Source: Adiantum capillus-veneris
Lineage: Eukaryota; Streptophyta; Polypodiopsida; Polypodiales; Pteridaceae
Reading direction: 5' to 3'
Assembly: GCA_014529385.2 (NCBI GenBank)
Contig: CM043967.1
Coordinates: 87,411,278-87,475,277, forward strand
Length of the DNA stretch: 64,000 nt
Shown here: positions 26,521 to 37,200 of the stretch, in pieces
Numbering within the stretch: the stretch's first letter is position 1
Layout: the number at the start of each line of letters is the position of its first letter
Made by a program: the position numbers and the translations under genes
Notes under the pieces: model-generated
The model's input: only the letters and a program-made list of their open reading frames with translations
Told to the model about the DNA's origin: nothing
Databases searched by the model: none

Positions 26521-27083
26521 GGAGGTATCATCTACCACTCACACAGGAGATGCTCCAACAAATTCATCAAGGAAAACAAAGAATGAAGGAAAAACAGAGA
26601 GTACGAGAAGAAGCTCAAGCCGAAGAACAAGAATGAATTGCAAAAAGATGGCTTCTGCGACAACAACAACAAAGTGGACCACCATTGCGAATCAATGCCA
26701 TTAGACTGACAAAGTTGGAGGAAGAAACAGTGGAGCCAATAATTGAGGTCAAAGTGGGAAGCAATCAAGTTGAATCAACAGCCTTGCTTGATTCGGGAGA
26801 TTGAGCAAGTTTGATCTCTTACGGATTATACCAACAGGTCAACTTCATCCTACTCCTCAAGTGCTGGAAAGTAGCACATAACACCTGTTGAAAACATTAG
26901 GATGGACTATATTTCATATACAAATACATCAATATCTTTACCCACATAAATTCTATGTGGTGACAGATGAAAGCACACAACACCCAATGATGCTGGGGCG
27001 CGCAACCTTGGCAAAAAGAGTACAATGTACAGATAGATTGGAAAGAAAAGGCAGTCAAAATTCATCATGCACATGAACAACAG
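26520..27083 (+). pseudogene. Second retropepsin-like domain after integrase
   Basis: The integrase frame continues as RYHLPLTQEMLQQIHQGK, typical of the tail of this lineage, through a TGA near 26635. It then reaches VKVGSNQVESTALLDSGD, a second TGA, and ASLISYGLYQQ (26751-26838). After a frame change the next frame gives HKFYVVTDESTQHPMMLGRA (about 26944-27003). ALLDSG and MMLGRA match the two conserved strands of retropepsins. The domain is distinct from the protease upstream of RT. Two stops and a frameshift make this copy inactive. Confidence 0.6.
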
Positions 27084-27793
27084 GTGATAGACTTTGCTCA
27101 GCAATACCAGCATGATCAACTGCAAGCCATGCAATCACTGAAAACAAAGCCAAAAGCACAAATGCCATTAAAGAACAACATGATACCCAAGACCAACAAT
27201 CAGGTAAAAGCCAACCATACTAATTACAAACATATGAAGTCACCGGACGCAATGCAAATATCTCAGTTACCAACACAAGGAAAACAAGTATGGATGCGGA
27301 AGGATAGAAATGCCATGGCGGACAAACAACAATGCAAAAAAAAAATTCCAACAAAGCATATGGTTCAACCACAAACCAAGGGCATAAAACAGATATGGAT
27401 CCCAAAGAAAATGCTTTGCCATAACCCAAATGTCACTCACATTTGGATACCAAAGCAAAATCAAAAGGAACTCCCTTCAGTAGAAGCAACAACGGAAGGC
27501 AGACAGCTGCATTTCAAAAAGGAACACCAACATATGTGGATGCCAAAAAAAAAAAAACCAGTGGCAAACAAGAAAGTACCAAACCATCTACAAAAACCGG
27601 CAACAACAAAATACCAATGGAAAGCAATGGCAATACGGCCCAGCCAATTCTATCCTTCCAAACAGCTACGACTCCATCAACAATGTCGGCAAAGCAATTG
27701 CCGTTTGCAAAAAAGACAATTAAACAGAGAGCAGTAGAGTTACAGCTGTTACTTGCAAAGAAAGCAGGAAACCTCGACGGCGAATGCCAATAA
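27084..27793 (+). pseudogene. C-terminal basic tail with repeated W(M/I)(P/R)K motifs
   Basis: An open frame (27084-27737) is rich in Gln, Lys and Pro and has four spaced motifs: KQVWMRKD, KQIWIPKK, THIWIPKQ and QHMWMPKK. An overlapping frame ends MSAKQLPFAKKT...ECQ at 27793. I do not recognise a domain. It directly follows the second protease-like domain and probably forms the tail of the same polyprotein. The strongly basic composition would suit nucleic-acid binding; that is inference. Confidence 0.45.
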
Positions 27794-29564
27794 GCATCTT
27801 GCTTATTCCCTTCTCTTGCACAACATTAATTTTTCCATGCATTGATCGAGCATGCATAAAGTAGGGCCACATTAATCGGCCAGGCATTACCACAACTTTT
27901 TCAACCTATGCACGGAACATACTCCGAGGCGATACCTAGTCGTCCGGGAGGACTCCGGCTAGGAGGGGGGGAGGCATTCTAGAGGCACTCTCAAATGCGG
28001 AACCAATAACAGAAACAACAAAAAAGGGCATGATTTTCGACTATTTTAAGGTTTGTTGTTTGATTCCAAATTTTTTTGGAGTAACCCAAGTACATATGCC
28101 CTTATATAGCATGAATCTACAAGTATATGGGGCCAAACGCCAAATCAAGCCCGTAGGTGTGTGTATATAAGTAGAAATAGCCATTTTTCAGGCAAAATAT
28201 TGGTAAAACAGAGAAATCCGGCCATAAAAATTGCATGCAAGTGTATATAATGATTGGTGGTGATGTTTGTGATTTATTATGATTTTTGGGGATTTTCTGG
28301 ATTTGATTTTCTATTTTTCTTTAAATTTTGCTAATTTTCGGTAGAAAAAATTCAAAAATACAAAAAGCAGGTGAAAAACAGTCGTAATGAAAAACAAAAA
28401 ATATGGGGATGATTAGTGACTATAGGAAAACCTATGGTACAGTGGGGGTGCAATTATGAGACTCGAGCGGAAAGCGTGTTTTGGCCAGATTTTGACCGAA
28501 ATGCCAAATTTCTGGTAAACAGAGCAAATGGAGTCCAAATCAAGAAATTTTTGAGCCTAAACCGCATCTCGCAAGAAGATAGGAGCACATGTCAAATTTC
28601 ATGAAAAGTGGTTCGGGGACCTCCATTATAAGAAATTTTCACCCCATTTTTAGCTCGTTCTCACTATTGACTTTGTGGAGAGAGCTTCTGCCACCTAGAG
28701 TGGATCGAGCTTCCAGCAACTTCTGCGATGCGCACGACTACCCGACGAGCTCCAGACATGAGAGGTAGCCTCACCACCTTGAGCTTTTCGCGCATGTTTG
28801 TCATTATGTCGCGAAAACTAGCGTAGGGGTCACACACAAAGCGGGCGGTAGAGACCTACAAGTAGAGACGGCGGCCTAACGGCTTCGAAAGCAACACGAT
28901 TTCATCGGCAGCTTACCCTAGTCTAAGAGACCAGTCCTGGATGGCCAAAGGCAGTAGGAAACCATCGGGAAAAACCCTAATTCCCAGAAATCCACAAGAG
29001 GCCACCAAATGGGAAATCGGCGAAACGGCGACCAAATGCTACCAAAATTCATGGGTAGGAGTATCTCGACATGCTCGACGAGTTTATATGACCCGCACGA
29101 CCAAAAAGTGACCCGAAGCGGCACTAAACTTCATAAACGCCATCAGACACCCAAAGCGTCAAATTGCACTTGCGGCCAAACCGCAAGCCTGTTTGCCACC
29201 AAACTTCACCAGCGGCTTTCCTAGACCATCAACAACCATGTCCTATGGTGGTAGACCACCACAAATCATCAACGGTATGTAAACGCAACCACGGGTGCTG
29301 CTAGAGCGACAAATTGCCAAATGGAGCTCTAATGAAGCCAAAGTCGAAAAAAACCATACGGCAAGGATCCCCAAGGGATCGGGAAGCTATGGAGACCAAC
29401 ATCAAGAAATTTCATCACCAAAAAGCACTCCAAAAGTCAGAAAACGGCCAGAGGATCTGAAGTCCACACAGGGAGTTATTCTCTATCCATTTGACTTTTT
29501 TGTTGAAATTAGGCTCAAAAGGGACTTAGGGGGGCAAAGGGAAAGCAATGGAAAAATCACCAGG

Positions 29565-29588
29565 AGACATCCTACGTGTAGGATGTCT
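29565..29588. repeat. 24-bp palindrome, second array copy 1
   Basis: AGACATCCTACG then TGTAGGATGTCT: one central mismatch. Confidence 0.95.
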
Positions 29589-29837
29589 CAAGGGAACTTT
29601 TTGGCACAAATTCCAACATTTTTTATCATGCACATGTTCTGAATGACATTTACAAGCTATCCACCAAGTTTCATCACATTTGGACCAAGTTTGACCTCAT
29701 ATGCATGGAAAAACGCAAAGTTAGGGCATAGAGGCAATAAGGGGCCATAGACCTACCAAATCTTGTCCAAATCCAATGAAGCTTGCACAACACATCAACA
29801 AACAATTTGTGTGGTCAGAAGCAAAAAATGATGAAAT

Positions 29838-29861
29838 AGACATCCTACGCATAGGATGTCT
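29838..29861. repeat. 24-bp palindrome, second array copy 2
   Basis: AGACATCCTACG then CATAGGATGTCT: one central mismatch. Preceded by GATGAAAT. Confidence 0.95.
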
Positions 29862-30123
29862 ATTTGACCTTTTTGACATGCAAGGGATGATTTATCATTC
29901 GAGATCCAATCACCTCATCATCAAGAGCCCATATATCAAGTTTAAAGCCATTCTAATCACTTTTGACCCCCAACACCTTCAAGATACACTTTTTGAGCCC
30001 AAAAACACCACACAGAGCCTTACAAGCATCAAATCTTGTCCAAATACAAATCCAAGAACATGGCCATGTTCCATAGGCCAAGGACAACCCACAAAACCAG
30101 TTTCATGTCATTTTGATGAAAAA

Positions 30124-30147
30124 AGACATCCTACGCATAGGACGTCT
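30124..30147. repeat. 24-bp palindrome, second array copy 3
   Basis: AGACATCCTACG then CATAGGACGTCT: two mismatches. Preceded by TTTTGATGAAAA, as in gag-leader copy 3. Confidence 0.95.
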
Positions 30148-30408
30148 CCATTATAAATTTAGCCATCTGTGCAAAGAATGACATCATGGGAGCCAATACC
30201 ATGGTGCAATAAGCCCATATACCAATTTTCAACCCATTTGGACATCAATTGCTACCTATGATGGACATTCTACCCAAATTGTGACTTAAAGCCTGAATCA
30301 GCCCCAAAAATCCACTTTTTGATATCCAAATTCAAATCCAAGCATATAGCCATGTTCCATGAGCCTTACATTACCTGCATGTCAAGTATGAACCAATTCT
30401 GATGAAAA

Positions 30409-30432
30409 AGAGATCCTACGCATAGGATGTCT
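30409..30432. repeat. 24-bp palindrome, second array copy 4
   Basis: AGAGATCCTACG then CATAGGATGTCT: two mismatches. Preceded by TCTGATGAAAA. Confidence 0.92.
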
Positions 30433-30603
30433 AGGTGGAAATTTTTGGCCAGATTTGCATTGTGAGCACATGACAGCTTCACAAGTTCCTTTTAAGCTTT
30501 ATTTTCAATTTTCAAGTTTCAAGTCATTTGGATAAGTAAAACTCAGTTTCGCAGCTAATATGGAAAAAACGCTAACTTCGGACTACTGAGTGCAACAGGA
30601 TCT

Positions 30604-32267
30604 ATGGCAGCCTCGAAGTCACCGGCAAAGAGGAAAAGAATGACCATCAAGGATTATCTGGAAGAAGTGGAACCCTTTGTCATTCCAGAAGGAACACTAA
30701 ATCCCACTAGCACCTGGATACAAGAGGATCTGTTAGAGTCCAACGACCTAAAGATCTATCAGGGATTGTTCAAAGACATTGAAGGCAATGTTATAGAGCT
30801 ACCAATGTTGTCGAGAGAACTCAATGAGTTCGTACGAAGCAAGATGGCCGGCTACTTGGAGAAGATTGATCTCCACAACTACTTCGAAGCAATACCGGCA
30901 GGGGTGGACATCAAAAGAGTCTGGGAGTTTGTAACAAGCATCAAAGAGGATGGAGTTGCTGAGGTAACAGATTTACAAGGCAGACCAGAAACAGAGATAA
31001 TAATCACTGAGCGGGTTGTAGCCGATGTACTAGACCTCTCCAACGAGGGGGACAGTGTAACAAAAAGAAGGGATGAGGTCAAGGTGTACAAAGAGAAAAA
31101 GGCGAATTACACCTTTGAAGACATTGCCAACCCAAAAGTGGCAATCATGAGCCAGTTATACAACCAGTACTTCCACATGTGCACAAAGAGGCCACAGAAG
31201 TACAAGATGCCACCAAGTGCAATTGCCACAATGTTCACTTGGGCAATGACAAAAGGCACCCTAAAGATAATCAACTATGTGGCATATATACATGACAGCC
31301 TAGTAAAGATGGGCAACAAGAAGCCAACCTATATAGTGCCAGGAGAACTAATCACCAAGGTGATTTATGGGGCACTACACGCAAAAGGAAGGTGGCCTAA
31401 CCCCCCATCTCAGAATGATTGGCCAAGAGTAGAAGAAGACAAGGAAGATGATCCGCAAAGGGCACCAAAGGTGGCAACAAGATTGGAAAGACGGCTAGAG
31501 CCAGTTCAAGAGGAGCACCCCGAGCAGAAGAAAGGGAAGAAGGATTTTTCTCAAGTGGCGGACAAAGAAACAAGGTCACAGAAAGCGGCAAGACTAGAGA
31601 GGCTGATGGAGAGTTTTCGAGCGGAGAGAGCCCCAAGGGTGATTTAAGCGCACTCTGGAAGCCATCTCTAGAGTCTATGTTGGGACCGTCCAGAAGAGTG
31701 CAAAGGGACCGATTTGAAGATTATATCAAGAATTTTGAGATTCTTGATGCTGCAGCAGAGAACATTCCCCATGTCCCTTTCACAGAGGAGGAAGTACAGT
31801 AAATAAGGCAAAAACTGCTAAGATGAACAAGAGAGCCAAGAAAGAGAAAGAAAAACAAAAGCATACAGGGACTTAAAGGGAAAACTTGCATCTTTACCAG
31901 CCAGCCCTAAACCCAGCCCACAGCCATCACCACCTCCCTCACCACCTCCTAACAGTCCCCCACAAGAAGATAAGGAGGCTGAGGACAAACAAGAAGAAAG
32001 GCAAGCAAAAGATCAAGAGCAAAGACAAGAACCTGAGCCAAAAGAAGAGGCCAAGCCTGAAACTGAGTAAAAAGAATTAGATGATTCTTACTATGCATTT
32101 TTGGACCTGCTAGCTGCAGGCTATACGAAGGAAGAAGCCACCACACTCGCATCCGACTTGGTGAGGACAGGGCCTAAAGAACAGATGCAAGGCATCAGGC
32201 TAGTGGAGTTAAAAGAAATTGCTACAGACACAGTAGACCTGCATCCGCCCTCCAATGACTGGGACGT
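30604..32267 (+). pseudogene. Extra ORF downstream of pol, cut by an LTR insertion
   Basis: An uninterrupted 347-codon frame from ATG at 30604 to 31647 starts MAASKSPAKRKRM, a basic and possibly nuclear-targeting N-terminus. A globular alpha/beta-looking region follows (residues 20-270), then a charged tail. Further segments continue in other frames: LWKPSLESMLGPSRR near 31660, a proline-rich stretch near 31900-31960, a Glu/Gln/Lys-rich stretch and DSYYAFLDLLAAGYTKEEA at 32075-32130. So the original protein was probably over 500 residues. It has no membrane segment or signal peptide, so it is not a typical envelope. The position and length recall the extra ORFs of Athila-type elements and the putative plant transposon domain found there; that match is from memory and weak. 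Sequence is lost at 32268. Confidence 0.6.
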
Positions 32268-34276
32268 TGTCGAGAAATTTGCGGTCTTGCCAGGAAAGCA
32301 CCGGGCTTATGGCTGTGAGAGTTTGTGAGAGAACTCAACAAAAACTATATGAAGGAGTTAAACCATGGATGCCATGAAGACTAGGGTTTGGAAAGAAGTG
32401 CAATCAAAGAAGACTCACTCTTTCTCTCTTGCACTCACACACACACAAAGAAAGAACGCAAAAGAGAATGTCAAAACAATACGAAGATGAAAACATGAAG
32501 GCTATGGTCATATCGTATCATGGGTAATATGAAAGGGTTAATGGATGAGTTAATGGCATTCAATCTTGGCTGACCAAATAGGCTACGAATTGTTCTTTGG
32601 AATTGTAGTTTTGTGCTTACCATAATATATATATTTTGCCTAGTGATTGGGATTAATTGTGTGTACAAATCCTCTTGGTTCATAGCAAGATAACTATGCT
32701 TACATCAAAAGAAAAATTATAGTCTATGAGAGGTAGTATGATGGGATCCGGTGATAGAAGTATTTCATTGAGCCTTTCAGGACCGAAGAGAAACACTATA
32801 CGTTGTTAAAAGTGTATTTTATGGCTAATCCATGCGTTAATTCTAATAGATCGTACAGAGTGAAAGCGATAGAAATGATCATCATGTGGGTTATTCATCT
32901 AGGATAGTATGTGAGAAATGTAGATACGAGAGAAGTGAAGAGATGAGAAGTTTCCCTCCCAAGCTCTATTCTTGCCCGTAGGCAATAAGGATACTGCGGG
33001 GAGAGATGTACCTGTAGCAAAGAGAACCTAGAGAGGATGAATTACTAAGAATGAGAGAGATAGGTTTGGTTAAGGAGATGAGATTAGATACATATATATA
33101 TGTTGGATTAGAGATGAAAATAAAAACAACAAGAAATCAAGAAAACATCAATGTAGAACACATCTTACTTGAAACCCTTCGGCACCATTATTGATGGGAG
33201 AGAGAAGAAGAGGGGAGAATTCCACGTTGATTGATACGCCAAGTACAACACCTTCTTTGATTAGAGTTGATCCTCCAAGGATGGCGTACAAGAATGGCTA
33301 GTTTTCCTCTAGGAGAAAGTGTAGGCTTGGGCTTATGTTAATGGGGCTAAGTACAATTAGGCATTACTACTCACTCCCTCAAGAATTCCTCTCATCAATG
33401 GCTTGAATGCTTGAGTTCCTTCCAAGGAAGAAGAGGTCCCCTTTTATAGGTGAAGGGAACCCACAAGGGTTTACACAAGAAGAGAGGAGCCAGTGTGAAC
33501 AGGAATTGGAAAAGTTGGAAATGAGCTGTCCCTGCATGATGTGGGCAGACTGGGGTCCAGTATTTTGATCATATTTCCTCAACCGTAGCTCCAAATAAAA
33601 AAGTAAAAATATGGGCAGAAATTTCAGCTCATTAGCTACGATTTGCATTTTAAAATCATTTTCCAATTCGGATTGGAACCTTGTGTAAAAAATTCATCAA
33701 AATAGGGTCCATTTCTGGCAGCAAAAGTCTTCATGTGGTCCCCTTAGCCTAAACTTTCATTTGATTCCAAAGGACACCTCATGCCATATGAAAGCATGAC
33801 ATTGCTCCTTGACAAAGTTTTGTAATCACGCTTGCAATAATGCATTAAAATAAGTGTATCTTTGAAATCATGCCACCTAGTGTCCCACTAGGATTTGATT
33901 CTCTCCTAGTAGCTATTTAAAAAGAAATATAAGAAAAGTATAAAAAATACATAGAATATATATATATTGGAGTTTACCCTAGATATAGGATCTAGCTAGG
34001 GTGTGAGATGATAATGAAATAGTAGAAATAAAGAATCAATGCTTTTTTGCCCCAAGTTAAAGAGACGGAGCTATTGACACTTTTCCCATAGTATTTTTTT
34101 GATGGTAAAGTAAGAATACATTACCCTTGAGATAAATAATAAGATGAGATAGAAAGCTTATTTTTATACTTACATATGCATATGTACATTATAGGAAATA
34201 TAATTATATATCTAAAAAAAATACAAGATAGATTTTGTAGCATGCGTTCCCACTATATACGTGTCACAGCACGACA
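32268..34276 (-). mobile_element. 3' LTR of the second minus-strand gypsy copy (2009 bp)
   Basis: On the plus strand it starts TGTCGAG and ends AGCACGACA at 34276, next to the polypurine tract. The outer end carries GGAAAGCACCGGGC, shared with the LTR at 10149 (GTAAAGCACCGGGC). The first 150 and last 260 bases match the solo LTR at 52905-53311 in inverse orientation. The central 1.6 kb is absent there. It interrupts the extra ORF. Confidence 0.8.
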
Positions 34277-34291
34277 TCCACCCCCTCTAAA
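34277..34291 (-). other. Polypurine tract overlapping the pol stop codon
   Basis: TTTAGAGGGGGTGGA on the minus strand, identical to that at 4508-4522. The pol stop TAG lies inside it (34287-34289). Confidence 0.82.
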
Positions 34292-37200
34292 CCTGCACAT
34301 CCTCCGGTATGTGCCACATTGTCTCTTTGTAAGATTGTACATCTTCCTTGTCTTCTTCTTCACTGGATGATTCCAGGGCTTCATGTTCACTTTGATCTTC
34401 ACCTGTGTTTCTCTCTTCTTCCTCATCCATATCTTCGAGATCATTGTCTCCTCTTCTCTTAAACATTTTAATCCTTTTTCCTGCAATGGGAATCTTTACT
34501 TCTGTACCATCTAGTTCAGACAAGCTGTAAGTAGCATTTTCATGCACATGCTTTACAACATACGGTCCAAACCATCTTTTTGAGAACTTACGCATGACTG
34601 TATGCTGGTTATCAAGGCTACTATCATACACTAAAACCCAGTCACCTTTGTCAATTGCTTTGCTCCTGAGCCGATGTCGCTTATCAAAGTAGTCCTTGTT
34701 TTTCAATCTTGAATTTTTGAGTCGTTCTTTTGCAGCCTCAATGTCTCCAGGTCTTCTCTCTAGTTGCCTTATGCGCAATGCAAGGAGATCTTCCCTACTA
34801 AGCCCCTCTTGCCAAGGTAGTACATTCCATGTGGGAATTGTATCCTCAATCGGCATCACTGGCTTTTGACCATGCATTAGCTCCGCAGGCATGTAGCCAG
34901 TTACTGAGCTATGTGTTGTACGATCAGCCCATAAAGCGTATGGTAACAGTTTTGGCCACTCACCAACTCTTCCTTCGCAAGCCTTGGCCAAAGCTTTGAT
35001 GATAGGAGGATGCCCTCTTTCACTCTTTCCATTGCCTTCAGGGTTGTAAGCTGTAGTAAGAGAAAGCTTGATCCCTAATCTAGAAAAGAACTCCCTTGCT
35101 TCTTCGGCATCCAGTTCACCTCGATCTGCAGTGATTTTTCCCACACAACCATAACGGCAAATCACCTCATCAAGAAGGAATTTGCACACAGCTTCTGTGG
35201 TCTTAGCTCTTAATGCTCTTCCTTCAACCTGGTTAGTTAGGTCCTCTTGTGCAAGAACCAAGTATCTCATCTGCCAGAGTCCTAAAGGCATCGTGACTAG
35301 ATCCACAACCCATTTATAGTGCATGGCTAGTGGATATGTAGGGTGCAATCCATCACGATGTCGAACATTCGAATACATTTGACAAGTTACACATGACTCT
35401 ACAAACTGAAATACATCTTTATACATACCCTTCCACCAGTATTTTTCTTTCAACTTGGAGAAGGTTGCCCACACACCCCTGTGTCCAGCCCATAGACTCT
35501 CATGAAACTCTTGCATGAGCTTTACTTGAGTCTCTTTTTTACATGTAACCCGTTGTGGTGTAGCACCCTTTTGTTTAGGATGCTTCCACAAGTAACCATC
35601 CCTTAACAAGTACCCATATGCTTTCCTGCGTATCCTCTTGAATTCTTGTTCAGACCAATCATCCTGTTTTGTTAGAGTACTCAAGTACCTTCCAATAGAA
35701 AGCCAATCACCTTCATAAAGATCTTTCAAGAACAATTCAAGTGAATTAGTCATGCAGACATTGTTACCTTTGACATGAGAGATAGAATAGAATTTTGTGC
35801 CTACATCATCTCCCTCATCAATCATTTGTGACTCATCTTCATACCTTGCCCTTGATAGCATATCTGCCACTGTATTGTCTTTACCTGCAATGTGCTTAAA
35901 CTCGGGATTTAAGGACTTAATGTAGGCAATCCACCGCAACATAGCAATGTCTGGTGTTGAGCAGCTTGTAATCATCCCAAGAAGTGGTAGACAATCTGTT
36001 TCTACAACCACACATGCACCAATTAGGTACTCTTTTCCACTTTTCAAGGCTGTAACCATACCCCATAACTCTCTCTTTATCTGTGGATAGTTTCTTTGGC
36101 GAGCACTTAGTACCTTTGCTCCAAATCTTACCACATACCTGTGTCCTTCTTTGTCATCTTGCCCTATTGCCCATCCAATCCCTGTAGGACTGGTATCTAC
36201 TGTCACAATCACTGGCCTTTGACACTCATAGTCTACCTTTCTTAAAGTCGTTGCAGACCGGAGTAACTCCTTTAGCTTTTTCATGGATTTTACATGTGCT
36301 TCTGTCCATTTAAACTTTTGATTCTTTCTAAGCAGCTGATAAAGAGGATCAGCTACATGTGCATAATGTGGAATCCAAATAACATAGAAGACACATGCTC
36401 CCAGAAACCTTCTAACCTCAGTGATGTTAGTGCATGTTTCTTTCATTCTTTGGATGGCATCTACCTTTGATGGACAAGGTTTCCTACCATATGGCCCGCA
36501 CATGTGCCCCACAATGAGCACTTCTTTGACACCAAACATAGACTTTTTCCCTGACAATGTAAGATTCACTTCTTCCAACCTAGACAAAATTTTATCACAA
36601 TCATTTATGTGATTTACCACAAACCTGCGACATCCCTTGAGATCCAAAGCTTCATCTTTGTCATTTTCTTCACATCCTTTGATAGGCAAATCATCAATGA
36701 AAGGCATTGTGATTTGAGGAATAAAGTCACGTAAGACCTTATTCATCCCATTCATCATATGTGCAACCGAGTTGGTTGCTCCCTGTGGCAAGGTACACAT
36801 CCTTACCAAACCCAAAGGTGTCCTCATGGTTGTCAAGTCTCTGCTTTCGATTGCAAGCTGAAATTGATCATACCCTGAGTAGAGATCCCCCATTGAGTAG
36901 ATTGCCCTGCCTGCAAACGCCTCTGCAAATTCATCCACAATTGGACCTGTTCCTACATTTCTAATTGTAACCTTGTTCACTGGTTGCATATCTTGGATGA
37001 AGCGTAGAGAACCATTCTTCTTTGGAACTGTGAACCACCTGTTTGAGTATGGAGCACAAGAAGGCTCCAAGATTCCCATTTTGATTTTCTCATTCAGTAG
37101 CTCTACCAACTTTGGCAAATGAGCCTTTGGAACCGGAATAGGCCGCAGATTCCAAGGCACATGAGGTATTGTGAAAATTACCATAGGAGCTACAATATAA

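Larger units (their letters stand above)
29565..30560. repeat. Tandem array of about 285-bp units, each with the 24-bp palindrome
   Basis: Palindromes start at 29565, 29838, 30124 and 30409, so spacings are 273, 286 and 285. The intervening text is also repeated: AAATCTTGTCCAAAT at 29758 and 30029, CCATGTTCCAT at 30063 and 30350, and GCCCATAT at 29927 and 30212. Roughly three and a half units are present. The array ends shortly before the extra ORF. Confidence 0.8.
27794..30603 (+). other. Non-coding region between pol and the extra ORF
   Basis: About 2.8 kb without a convincing gene. A purine tract AGGAGGGGGGGAGG lies at 27961-27974. TATAAGAAAT near 28628 is a possible TATA-like element. 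A GC-richer segment follows at 28670-29200. From about 29560 a tandem array begins that carries the 24-bp palindrome. Confidence 0.55.

Noticed and set aside
32268-34276. Nested insertion inside the 2-kb LTR, since the solo LTR lacks its centre
   Set aside because: No target duplication or terminal signature at the two break points; internal deletion of the solo LTR is simpler.
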